A stretch of 64,000 nt of DNA from Pseudomonas sp. BN417 (GTDB lineage: Bacteria > Pseudomonadota > Gammaproteobacteria > Pseudomonadales > Pseudomonadaceae). This document shows, piece after piece, positions 28,601 through 37,261 of this stretch. The position numbers and the translations under genes are program-made. The DNA lies in the NCBI RefSeq assembly GCF_029871205.1, contig NZ_SSOJ01000091.1, positions 1 through 64,000 of the forward strand. The letters are read 5' to 3'. The first letter of the stretch is position 1; each line of letters opens with the position of its first letter. The notes beneath the pieces were generated by a model that was not told the origin of the DNA, did no database searches, and saw only the letters and a program-made list of their open reading frames with translations.

Positions 28601-29811
28601 AGCTGAGTAAGCAGGAGCCTCGCTGGCTGTTGCGGCGCTTTGGTAACCGCTTCCTGATTGCTGACAATCGGCAGGGGCGAGGCGAAGAGCTTGCCGACTA
28701 CGCCTGTGATCTTGGTAGCTTGGCCGATGAGTGTGCTCGTCAGCAGCCATTGCTGGCCCCTGTTCGTACGCTAGAAAAAATCCGGGCGGTGCCCGCTCCA
28801 GAGTCCTTCGCTGGGCTGAGCAACCATCGGCTTATGCGCTTGGCTGCAGCGGCGTCTGAAAGTGCTGCCTTGTCCAGCCGCGTGGAGTTCTACCCGCGCA
28901 GTATGTCGGCCAGGCTGGCGCTGGAGTTGGCTCAAGGTGCGCTGCTGGGCAGCAAGGCGCTTACGGTTAAGGATATTCAGACCCGCGTGGCAGGGCGCTA
29001 TCCGGCGGCGCAGGAGCTGCCAGGCCGGCCTGAGCTCGATGAGCTGGTGCACTCGCTGGATATCGGCTTCCAGTGGAATGGCAGCTTTGAGTTTGCCAAT
29101 GGCACCAAGGGAGGCTACTGCCTGCCGAGCGCAGGCATCACCAGCTTCGCATCAGCCGGCTCTACTCACTACAGCCAAACTCACCAGGGTGAAGACGACA
29201 CCACCACACTCAAGTCGGTTAAAGAGCTTGGCTTGATGCTGGAGAAGGTGGTGGACGCTTCCCACTTCCTGGCCCTGACCGTGAGGCCGCGTCAGTGGTG
29301 GCAAGCGCAGGAAAAGCTCTGCCGCGACTACCCCTTTAAGCGCATCAGCTTTGATGAGCTGCTGCTGCGCCATGTGCAGGCCGTGTGCGCCAGCATGCCC
29401 AAAGCACCGGACTGGCAGGTCGTGCTCAAGGCAGATGCCTGCGAGCGCAACTCCCGCGATTGGCAGAACCTGCAGCGCCTCGTTCAGCGGGCGTTGCCGG
29501 CTATGGCTGAGGAAATTCTGCAGGCCGGCCAGCCAGTGCTCCTGACAGAGCCTGGTCTACTGGCGCGCTATGAACTGATTACGACCTGGCTGAGCGATCT
29601 GCGCCAACAACTGATGAGCGTGAGTGGTCGCACAGGTATTGCCGTCCCTGGGTTAGCCCTGCTGATAGCTGTGGATGCCCAGCGTTCAGCGGCCATGATC
29701 GACGACGCGTTGGTTCCGACTGGCGCTGGTAGCAAAGAGTTTTCCCATATTCCCAGTAGCTGGTTGGAAAGCGATCAGCCTCTACTTGAGGTTGTTAATA
29801 CCCCTGCCTAA
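25630..29811 (+). CDS. pglW: BREX type 2 serine/threonine kinase PglW with NERD domain
   Basis: PglW is the protein kinase of BREX type 2 (Pgl). This 1393-aa protein starts with a NERD nuclease-related domain (Asp52, Glu65, Lys67 in a D...ExK pattern). A kinase-like domain at about 240-480 has HRG in place of HRD (His330) and SNW in place of DFG, so it looks inactive. A second kinase domain at about 505-760 has a glycine loop GKGACSVV (from 512), HRD at 619-621 and a DFS metal motif at 642, so it looks active. A helix-hairpin-helix segment like the RNA polymerase alpha C-terminus follows at about 785-845. The long rest has no recognised motif. ATG 25630 has AGGA upstream. It heads the BREX operon. 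Confidence 0.93.
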   Translation: MDKLWKQITQSDYIWEREALEFAKHLLPDHDPYRAWANFEFIAQDGSINEVDLMVLTPKGMYLIEIKSHPGTISGDAANWVWEKPLPKGGQKIFDNPRLLARRKAQKLASLLKTQPSFHRSKEAVPFIDALVFLSAEDLVIKLEGNARQGVVNRQELLREITLIDESWKHRQITAYAAKVISRAVEEAGIKESVRMRRVGSYELQSLLDESDTYQDWLALHPDLGMQRKVRIYLTQGKQQEEVSRLEKAAKLEFRLLEGIEHPGILRAHEFQQHDSGPALVYEHDPKAFRLDHLLMHLGKDRRLDTVQAAYLLRLIAEAVQYAHGQKLYHRGLSPQCIWVKPLGEEKYSVKISNWATAERIFESESRNISALTRLSNLVHEEAGPYVALEAHTGAADGVHLDVFSLGAIAYHLFTGKKPAQTDIELLDKLRRGSGLQVTDEINGASEAMQYLVQYATHPDVGSRLESVSEFIKRLDDFEDEVSQPNTLRTNPTEARKGDLLPGGFQVIQPLGKGACSVVFLVDYQGQSRVLKIASTPDHNTRLMKEGEVLVRLRHQAIVPYYKTLDIVGHTALLLDYATEGTLAQRLRHVGAVQLELLERFGDDLLSAVVHLEDQALVHRDIKPENIGLVMQGSVLHLMLFDFSLSSVGADNISAGTLAYMDPFIRDLGRRRWDDHAERFSVALTLYEMAAGALPGWASSEGLPHQLEGELEVDRTVFDPSIRDRMAEFFRRALVRDVRKRFASAGEMLREWRKTFHAARSESLHTTHQPLELTCPISEAQLDTQIGLLALTPQALDTLSRRNINSVADLIKLNRSRVRVWTGVGVKTRNELSDVIGQLQARLLEGQQIQQLDSGDTSVVSVDRLFHQVTPKSTDQTRLSFLNEYLGRLDEDAPKGMHNVHWPTPAAISGHLGIETLVVRELIDKVLIQWGKTKAITDLREEIVDLLEDNGGVMTAVEVADAILLRRGSVQDSPLRERWAYAVVRAAVETELSKQEPRWLLRRFGNRFLIADNRQGRGEELADYACDLGSLADECARQQPLLAPVRTLEKIRAVPAPESFAGLSNHRLMRLAAAASESAALSSRVEFYPRSMSARLALELAQGALLGSKALTVKDIQTRVAGRYPAAQELPGRPELDELVHSLDIGFQWNGSFEFANGTKGGYCLPSAGITSFASAGSTHYSQTHQGEDDTTTLKSVKELGLMLEKVVDASHFLALTVRPRQWWQAQEKLCRDYPFKRISFDELLLRHVQAVCASMPKAPDWQVVLKADACERNSRDWQNLQRLVQRALPAMAEEILQAGQPVLLTEPGLLARYELITTWLSDLRQQLMSVSGRTGIAVPGLALLIAVDAQRSAAMIDDALVPTGAGSKEFSHIPSSWLESDQPLLEVVNTPA

Positions 29812-29873
29812 GTGAAATTGATACCAGGCCCAATACCGCAGCGATGTTGGACCTCATGCACAAGGATTTACCT

Positions 29874-32800
29874 GTGATTATTCGTGCCGATCTACTGAAA
29901 AGCCTCCAGGCCCTCCTGCCGCATATCGAGAGAGACATCCTTGCTTATAGCGAGGCTAACGCAGAGCTGAGTGAGCATCTGCAAAGCGAATATCGCGCTG
30001 CTGTTGAGGCTGAGCGCACCGCCGAGCACTTCGTATCCTGGCGGGAAGCGCAAATAACCCAGGCCGCCGTGGCCTGGGTGCTGACCTGCGTGTTTGTGCG
30101 CTTTCTGGAAGACAACGGACTACTGACTGAGCCGGTGCTGGCTGGCCCGGTGCGTGATGCACAGTGCCGAAATGCCTTGCAGCAGGCCAAAGAACGCATG
30201 GTGGCGTACTTCAATGAGCACCCAACTTTTGAGGAGCGGCATTACCTGCTCGATCTATTTGCGGAGCTGGAAAAATATCCGGTGATCGCCGAGCTCTTGG
30301 ATCATCGACACAACCCCTTATGGCAGATTCCGGTCTCGGCCGATGGTGCCAAGCGGCTGATCGACTTCTTCCAGAAGATCGATGCAGACAGCGGCGAACT
30401 TCTGCATGATTTTTCCGACCCGGAATGGGATACCCGCTTTCTAGGTGACCTGTACCAGGACCTTTCTGAGTCCGTCCGCAAGCGTTTCGCACTGCTGCAG
30501 ACACCTGAATTCGTCGAGAGCTTTATTCTCGATTACACCCTGGAGCCGGCGATTCAGACCTTTGGACTATCGGGGTTGCGGTTGATCGACCCGACTTGCG
30601 GTTCGGGGCACTTTTTGCTCACGACCTTCGAGCGAGTGTTCAACCAATGGTTGAAACGTGAGCCTGGCAGTAATGCCCGTGAGCTGGCACAGCGAGCACT
30701 GGACGTAGTGCATGGCACCGATATCAACCCTTACGCCATTGCCATCTGCCGATTCCGCCTGCTGATTGCTGCCATGAAGGCTGCCGGCAGCATAAAGATT
30801 AAGGATGCTCCTAAGTTTACGTTCAATCTGGCGTGCGGCGATTCGCTCTTGCACGGCCGGCGTTTTGAGTGGCAGGGGCAGGGTATCCAGGGCGGTTTGC
30901 TGGATGAGGAAAAGAAACATGTTTACGAAGTTGAAGATCCTGAAAAGCTCGCCAGGATTCTTGGGCAGCGTTATCACGTAGTGGTGGGGAATCCACCTTA
31001 TATTACAGTCAAAGACAAAGCGCTAAATCAGGCGTATCGGGATAAATATCCGACCTGTCACCGCAAGTATTCTCTTGGTGCTCCTTTTACTGAGCGTTTC
31101 TTTGATCTGACGCTATGGCCTGAAGGTAATCAGCCTGCCGGCTTTATGGGGATGATTACCGCCAACAGCTTTATGAAGCGTGAGTTTGGCAAGAAGCTGA
31201 TTGAGGATTATCTGCCGCGCAAGGACCTGACTCATGTGATTGATACGTCAGGCGCCTATATTCCGGGGCACGGTACTCCCACTGTAATTCTATTTGCCCG
31301 TAATCAGAAACCTACGGCCGACGTTGTGCGTGCCGTCTTAGGCATTCGCGGCGAGTCCTCTACGCCGGAGAACGCTGCTCAAGGAGAGGTTTGGTCGTCC
31401 ATCGTAAGCTTAATGCCAAAAGCAGGAAGCGAGAATGCCTATATAAGTGTGGTGGATCAGGCCAGAGACTCCTTTGTGAACCATCCTTGGAGCGTCGGGG
31501 GAGGGGGTGCTGCCGATCTAAAAGCTCTTATTGACAGCAAGGCCGCCACGATCTTGGGAAGTCATTGTTCTGGCCTTGGCTTTGGAATGATTACTGGTGA
31601 GGATGATGTCTACTCGCTGCCCAGGAAGGACTCTCGAAATCGTATTGATTCGAATTTTCTTCGAGGGCTTGTTGAGGGTGATGCTGTTAGAGATTGGTCG
31701 ATTTCTTCAAATATCAATTGCATTTTTCCCTATGATTCAAATGTCGATGAGGTTTTTGATCGTCAGATAAGTAATAAATTATGGCCGGCTAAGGTTGTCT
31801 TGAATAGTAGAGTATATTTCGGTAAGACGCAGTGTCAGAGGGGGATGGCTTGGTATGAGTATGGATACATCTCCAAGGATAAATGTGCTGCTGAGTTGCT
31901 AATTGCCTTCGCTGAGGTTTCCACTCATAATCACTTCGTTATTGATTTTGGTGGCAAGGTTTTCAATCGTACGGCGCCAGTTATAACATTGAGTTCTGGT
32001 GCGTCAAAAAGCGATTACATGTTTTTTTTGGGGCTGCTGAATAGCTCGGTTGCCTGCTTTTGGATGAAGCAGGTATTTCACAATAAAGGGGACTCTACTG
32101 ATTCCAACGGGGCTAGAGTAACAGGCGATCCTGCGTTCGATACCTATCAGTACGCAGGTACTGGGCTCAAGAAATTTCCAGTCGTAGAGGACTTAAATGG
32201 CCTGGTCCTACATTTTTCACAAAAAATGAATGCATTGGTTGGGCAGTTAAATAATTGTTGCCCTGAGTCTGTCATTGATTCGCCAGGCGCCCACCTCGTT
32301 GAAATGTTGAGCTCCTTTCATGAACAGGATGTGCAGATTTTTGGCCGTATGATTGCTCTTCAGGAAGAGCTAGATTGGAACATCTATCAGTTGTATGGAC
32401 TGGTTGACGACGCAATCTGTTACCAAGGTGAAACCCCTACGGTGAAGTTGGGTGAGCGAGCTTTCGAGATTCACCTCGCCCGCAAGATAGCAGCTGGAGA
32501 AGCTGACTCAAGCTGGTTTGCACGTCACGGAAGTACGCCGATTACCGAGGTTCCGGACCATTGGCCGGAGGATTACCGAGCGTTGGTCGAACGTCGTTTG
32601 CAGACCATAGAACAGAACCAATGGATCGGGCTAATTGAGCAGCCAGAATATAAACGACGTTGGAGCCGCGATAGCTGGGAGTCACGCCTGCAGGCTGCGT
32701 TGAAGGAATGGCTGTTAGGGCGTCTTGAGCAAGCCTGCCAAGCTGCGGAGCTACAAACCTGTGCCCAACTCGCCGACCGTCTTCGTCGTGATGCGGATGT

Positions 32801-33566
32801 CAGTCGTGTGGCAGAGCTTTATTGTGGTTCTGATCTGTTTGATCTGCAGGTACTGGTTTCCGAGCTGGTAGACGCTGACAACGTCCCCCAAATGGCTGCC
32901 GCTCGCTTGAAACCAGCATCTATGGAAAAGTTCCGTGCCTGGCAGGAAACCTGGGACAAGCAACGTCTGGAAGATGCTATTGACGCCAAATATGGTGTCG
33001 ATCGGTCGTTGCCCGAGGAAGACGCCCTGGACCCTGAAAAGAAAGCCAAGTACGACTTGGCTTTAGCCCAAGCGAAGCTTGAGGCGGCCGAAAAGGTAGG
33101 GCACATTCCGCTGCCTCCGCAATACAAGTCCACTGACTTCCGCAAGTCAAGTTATTGGCCGTTGCGCGGCAAGCTGGATGTGCCTAAAGAGCGCTTCTTC
33201 TCGCTGCCTGGCTGTGAAAAGGGCGGCGATAGCACACTAGTAGTCGGCTGGGCTGGTTTGAATCACCTGCAACGGGCTCAGGCCGTTGCTGCCTGGTATC
33301 TGGAGCGCAAAGAGGGTGAGGGCTGGGAAGCTGAACGTCTCATGCCAATGCTTGCGGCGCTGGATGAGCTGGTCCCCTGGTTGAAGCAGTGGCACAACGA
33401 GGTGGACCCGGAGTTCGGCGAGCGCATGGGCGACTACTATGAAGGCTTCCTGCTTGAGGAACTGCGTAATCTGGAGATTACTCGGGCTGACCTATTTAGC
33501 TGGCAGCCGGCTGCGGTGGCTGGAAAACGTGGCGGCCGCAAGAAGAGAGTGGCCGAGCAGAATTGA
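29874..33566 (+). CDS. pglX: BREX type 2 adenine-specific methyltransferase PglX
   Basis: PglX is the N6-adenine methyltransferase that marks host DNA and is needed for BREX defence. The 1230-aa product has the SAM-binding motif DPTCGSG (239-245) and the catalytic NPPY (373-376), followed by a long target-recognition region and a C-terminal part rich in Trp and charged residues. I prefer GTG 29874 because AAGGAT lies 7 nt upstream; ATG 29844 and 29856 have no comparable site. Bases from about 31.4 to 32.3 kb, coding for the target-recognition part, are much more AT-rich than either side, suggesting module exchange. Confidence 0.93.
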   Translation: MIIRADLLKSLQALLPHIERDILAYSEANAELSEHLQSEYRAAVEAERTAEHFVSWREAQITQAAVAWVLTCVFVRFLEDNGLLTEPVLAGPVRDAQCRNALQQAKERMVAYFNEHPTFEERHYLLDLFAELEKYPVIAELLDHRHNPLWQIPVSADGAKRLIDFFQKIDADSGELLHDFSDPEWDTRFLGDLYQDLSESVRKRFALLQTPEFVESFILDYTLEPAIQTFGLSGLRLIDPTCGSGHFLLTTFERVFNQWLKREPGSNARELAQRALDVVHGTDINPYAIAICRFRLLIAAMKAAGSIKIKDAPKFTFNLACGDSLLHGRRFEWQGQGIQGGLLDEEKKHVYEVEDPEKLARILGQRYHVVVGNPPYITVKDKALNQAYRDKYPTCHRKYSLGAPFTERFFDLTLWPEGNQPAGFMGMITANSFMKREFGKKLIEDYLPRKDLTHVIDTSGAYIPGHGTPTVILFARNQKPTADVVRAVLGIRGESSTPENAAQGEVWSSIVSLMPKAGSENAYISVVDQARDSFVNHPWSVGGGGAADLKALIDSKAATILGSHCSGLGFGMITGEDDVYSLPRKDSRNRIDSNFLRGLVEGDAVRDWSISSNINCIFPYDSNVDEVFDRQISNKLWPAKVVLNSRVYFGKTQCQRGMAWYEYGYISKDKCAAELLIAFAEVSTHNHFVIDFGGKVFNRTAPVITLSSGASKSDYMFFLGLLNSSVACFWMKQVFHNKGDSTDSNGARVTGDPAFDTYQYAGTGLKKFPVVEDLNGLVLHFSQKMNALVGQLNNCCPESVIDSPGAHLVEMLSSFHEQDVQIFGRMIALQEELDWNIYQLYGLVDDAICYQGETPTVKLGERAFEIHLARKIAAGEADSSWFARHGSTPITEVPDHWPEDYRALVERRLQTIEQNQWIGLIEQPEYKRRWSRDSWESRLQAALKEWLLGRLEQACQAAELQTCAQLADRLRRDADVSRVAELYCGSDLFDLQVLVSELVDADNVPQMAAARLKPASMEKFRAWQETWDKQRLEDAIDAKYGVDRSLPEEDALDPEKKAKYDLALAQAKLEAAEKVGHIPLPPQYKSTDFRKSSYWPLRGKLDVPKERFFSLPGCEKGGDSTLVVGWAGLNHLQRAQAVAAWYLERKEGEGWEAERLMPMLAALDELVPWLKQWHNEVDPEFGERMGDYYEGFLLEELRNLEITRADLFSWQPAAVAGKRGGRKKRVAEQN

Positions 33567-33582
33567 TTCTGGGGTTTGATGC

Positions 33583-36500
33583 ATGACATTGATTAAAGAG
33601 CTGATCGAGATCCCAGAAAAGGTTCAACGGGGTGATTTCGTCCTTAACCTTTCCAGTGGTTTGGCTGACGCGGCTATCAGCCAGACCTTGGAGCAGTATG
33701 TGGTGACGCCGCAGCTGCAGCGGTCGTTCGACGACGCCCTGAGCTTTATTAAAAGCACAGTAGTGGGTAACCAGAACCGGCAAAAGGGTGCATATCTGCA
33801 CGGCAGCTTCGGTAGCGGTAAATCGCACTTTATGGCGGTGCTGCACCTTCTGCTGCAGGGCAATGCCCAGGCCCGCGCGATCAACGAGCTGGCGCCTGCC
33901 GTAGCCAAGCATGATGAGTGGCTGCAACAAACCAATATCCTGCTGGTGCCCTACCACATGATCGGCGCTGCCAGCATCGAGGCTGGTGTGCTGGGTGGCT
34001 ATGCTCGCCATATCAAGCACCTGCACCCAGATGCGCCGGTGCCTGGCTTCTTCATGAGTGGTCGGTTGTTCCACGATGCGCGTCAATTGCGCGGGAATAT
34101 GGGCGATGAGTCCTTCTTTGCCACGCTTAACAAGGGGGCTGCTGCGGCCGAGGATGATGGTTGGGGCGATCTGTCGACTGGCTGGGATGCAGCCAGTTTC
34201 GATGCGGTACTCAATGATCAAGCCGGCGCGGACGATAAGGCACGGTTGGTAGGGGACCTGATCGGCACCTTCTACAGCTCCATGGCGGATATGGCCAACA
34301 GCGAATACGGCGGTTACGTCGACTTCGATGAAGGGCTGCGCATCATGACTGAGCATGCTAAGGCGCTGGGCTATGACGCGATCATCCTGTTCCTCGATGA
34401 GCTGATTCTCTGGCTGGCCAGTCACCTGTCAGACCAGCGCTTTATAGCCAACAACATTCAGAAGGTGGTGAAGCTCGTCGAGGCCAGTGAGCAACGTGCG
34501 CTGCCCATGGCCGGCTTTATTGCCCGTCAGCGGGATCTGCGTGAGTTCGTGGGTGATCAGTACAACGGTGCCGAACAGCAAGCGCTGAGTGACTCGCTCA
34601 AGTACTGGGATGGCCGCTTCCACACCATTACCCTTGAAGACCGCAACTTGCCGGTGATTGCCGAGCGCCGCTTGCTCAAACCGATCAATGCTGCAGCCAA
34701 GGCAGAAATCGACAGTGCCTTTGCTGCCATGGACGCCGGGTTACGCAGCGAGGTGCAGGAAATATTGCTGACCAACCAGGGCGACCGCGAGATGTTCCGC
34801 TCGCTTTATCCGTTCAGTCCGGCCCTGGTGCAGGCTCTGGTGGCATTGTCTTCAGCGCTGCAGCGCGAGCGTACGGCGCTCAAAGTCATGCTGATGCTTT
34901 TGGTTGACCAGCGCGACAGTCTGGAGCTGGGTGGCTGTATCCCTGTCGGTGATTTGTACGACGTGATCGCGTCCGAGGCTGAGCCGTTTTCGGAAGTGAT
35001 GCGCATGCATTTCGACAATGCTCGTCATCTTTTCGAGCGCAAGCTGGTGCCGTTGCTTGAGGAAGAGCACAACCTGAAGCTGGATCAGTTGTTTGAACTC
35101 CCAGTTATCGATCCAGGCCGTCGTGCCTTTACCAACGACATGCGCTTGATCAAGACCTTGTTGCTGTCGGCACTGGTTCCTGAGGTTGAGTGCTTCAAGC
35201 AGCTCACGGCCAACAAGCTGGCTGCGTTGAACCACGGCACCATCAAGTCACCGATCCCGGGGCGTGAAGCGCAGACGGTATTGCAGAAGTGCCGCAAATG
35301 GGCAGGGCGTGTCGGTGAGATCAAGATCAGCGATGACTCCAACCCGGTCATCGCGATTCAGCTTTCGGGCGTGGATACCGAAAGCATTCTTGAGCAGGCT
35401 AAGATCCATGACAATGACGGAGCGCGTCGCAAGCTGATCAAGGATCTGCTGTTTGAGGCCTTCGGCGTCCAGGATGATAACCAGCTGTTTATCGAGCATC
35501 CCTTCGCATGGCGCGGCACCCGTCGTACCGTTGAGGTGATGTTCCAGAACATTCGTGAGATTTCCGACTTCACCACCTTTGAGGCTCGCGGTGACGATTG
35601 GAAGGTTCTGGTCGATTTTCCGTTTGACCAGGGTAACCACTCCCCCGCGAGCGACAGGGCACGGATCCAGGAGTACGAAGCTACTGGCAATGCCACGCAG
35701 ACCCTGTGCTGGTTGCCGTACTTTTTCAGCCAATCGGCTCAGCGCGATCTGGGCACTTTGGTGACGCTAGAGCATGTACTGAAGACCGAAGATCGTTACA
35801 ACTCTTTCAGTAGACATCTGAGCTCACAGGAACGAGGCCAGGCACGCATCCTGCTGGACAACCAGCGCAGCCAGCTGCGCCAGCGTATTCGTGATTACCT
35901 GATGGGCGCATTCGGTGCTGCGCAGCCGATCCCGGGCTCGTTGGACGATTCGGTACCACTAGAAAGTCAGGTTTATTCACTTGAACCTGGATTTACTCCG
36001 CAGCTGCCGATTGGCAGTAACCTGCGAGCAGCCTTCGAACACCTGCTTAACCAGGCGTTGAGCTTCCAGTATCCAGACCATCCCGAGTTTGATGGTGAAG
36101 TGAAACTGGCTGACCTGGGCAAGGTGATGGAGCAACTTCGTCGAGCTGTGCATGCTAGCAATGGTCGCATCGATATCGACACGCCATTCCGCTCAATCAT
36201 GCGCTCGATTGCTCAGCCGCTGAAGCTTGGTGAAATGCACGAGCGGCACTTCATCTTCAAGGACGACTGGCCGAAGCAAATGACCCGTGAGCTGGCCAAG
36301 GATGAATACGCCGGGGATCCGGTGACGGTTAAGCGTCTGCGCGCCGCAATTGACCAGCCGACGCCGAAAGGATTGCCGGACATTGTGCAAAACCTGCTGA
36401 TCATGGTGTTTGCCGAGCACGGCCAGTATGCCTTCTCGTTGCATGGGCAGGACTATGAGCCGACGCTGAAGGACATGCCGGATAACCTGTTGCTGACCAA

Positions 36501-37257
36501 ACAGGATCTGGCTGAGCCGAATATCTGGAAGCAGGGTGTGGATAACGCTTCGGCCATCTTTGGCCTGACGCCTAACAAGCTGCGCACTGCCAACCATCAG
36601 AATGCACTGGAAAAGGATGTGCTGGATGAGGTCAAGCGGCAGCTTGGGCGTTGCGAGGAACTAGTTGTTGAGCTCAGAGGGGCATTGAGCCGGGTCAACC
36701 AGGGGACGCAATGCAATCGTCTGCGTAACGCCGAGTATGCCGTTAGGCTGTTGCAGGCGCTGCAGACTAAACAGGGTGCAGAGCTGATCGCTGCACTGGC
36801 CGATATCCAGCCTCCAACAAACGCGATGGCGCTGGCGAAAAGTATCGTTAGTGCTGCCAGCGTGACCCAGGCGATTCAGGACAATAACTGGCAACTGTTG
36901 GAGACAGTGTGGAAGTCTGGTGCTGCTGAAGCGTTGCAGATTAAGCAGCGCGTCAGTACTGCGCTGGCTGCTGATGAGTTGGTCACGGCGCTGGCACAGG
37001 CACTTCGCCAAGCGCAGGCTGATGCCACGTCGCAGCTGACGCGCAACGTCGTACCCCCGTCCTCTCCGGATGTGCCGCCTGCCGATACCGGTAGTAAGGG
37101 TGTCGGCGGCAGAAAGGTTCTGGAGCAGGTTCAGCAGAGTGGTTTAACCAGTAAGCAAGCGCGCAGTTTGTTCGCCGAGATTGAGAGCAAATTGAAGGAC
37201 GGCTACGTGCTCGATGTGAGTTACAGCATTGTGGGCACTGATGGGGTTGAGGACTGA
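33583..37257 (+). CDS. pglY: BREX type 2 ATPase PglY
   Basis: PglY is the large P-loop ATPase of type 2 BREX, the counterpart of BrxC in type 1. The 1224-aa protein has Walker A GSFGSGKS (74-81) and Walker B IILFLDE (Asp272, Glu273), as in the DUF6079/BrxC group. The rest is helical with no further motif that I recognise. It begins 16 nt after pglX and ends 4 nt before pglZ. Confidence 0.92.
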   Translation: MTLIKELIEIPEKVQRGDFVLNLSSGLADAAISQTLEQYVVTPQLQRSFDDALSFIKSTVVGNQNRQKGAYLHGSFGSGKSHFMAVLHLLLQGNAQARAINELAPAVAKHDEWLQQTNILLVPYHMIGAASIEAGVLGGYARHIKHLHPDAPVPGFFMSGRLFHDARQLRGNMGDESFFATLNKGAAAAEDDGWGDLSTGWDAASFDAVLNDQAGADDKARLVGDLIGTFYSSMADMANSEYGGYVDFDEGLRIMTEHAKALGYDAIILFLDELILWLASHLSDQRFIANNIQKVVKLVEASEQRALPMAGFIARQRDLREFVGDQYNGAEQQALSDSLKYWDGRFHTITLEDRNLPVIAERRLLKPINAAAKAEIDSAFAAMDAGLRSEVQEILLTNQGDREMFRSLYPFSPALVQALVALSSALQRERTALKVMLMLLVDQRDSLELGGCIPVGDLYDVIASEAEPFSEVMRMHFDNARHLFERKLVPLLEEEHNLKLDQLFELPVIDPGRRAFTNDMRLIKTLLLSALVPEVECFKQLTANKLAALNHGTIKSPIPGREAQTVLQKCRKWAGRVGEIKISDDSNPVIAIQLSGVDTESILEQAKIHDNDGARRKLIKDLLFEAFGVQDDNQLFIEHPFAWRGTRRTVEVMFQNIREISDFTTFEARGDDWKVLVDFPFDQGNHSPASDRARIQEYEATGNATQTLCWLPYFFSQSAQRDLGTLVTLEHVLKTEDRYNSFSRHLSSQERGQARILLDNQRSQLRQRIRDYLMGAFGAAQPIPGSLDDSVPLESQVYSLEPGFTPQLPIGSNLRAAFEHLLNQALSFQYPDHPEFDGEVKLADLGKVMEQLRRAVHASNGRIDIDTPFRSIMRSIAQPLKLGEMHERHFIFKDDWPKQMTRELAKDEYAGDPVTVKRLRAAIDQPTPKGLPDIVQNLLIMVFAEHGQYAFSLHGQDYEPTLKDMPDNLLLTKQDLAEPNIWKQGVDNASAIFGLTPNKLRTANHQNALEKDVLDEVKRQLGRCEELVVELRGALSRVNQGTQCNRLRNAEYAVRLLQALQTKQGAELIAALADIQPPTNAMALAKSIVSAASVTQAIQDNNWQLLETVWKSGAAEALQIKQRVSTALAADELVTALAQALRQAQADATSQLTRNVVPPSSPDVPPADTGSKGVGGRKVLEQVQQSGLTSKQARSLFAEIESKLKDGYVLDVSYSIVGTDGVED

Positions 37258-37261
37258 GGTG

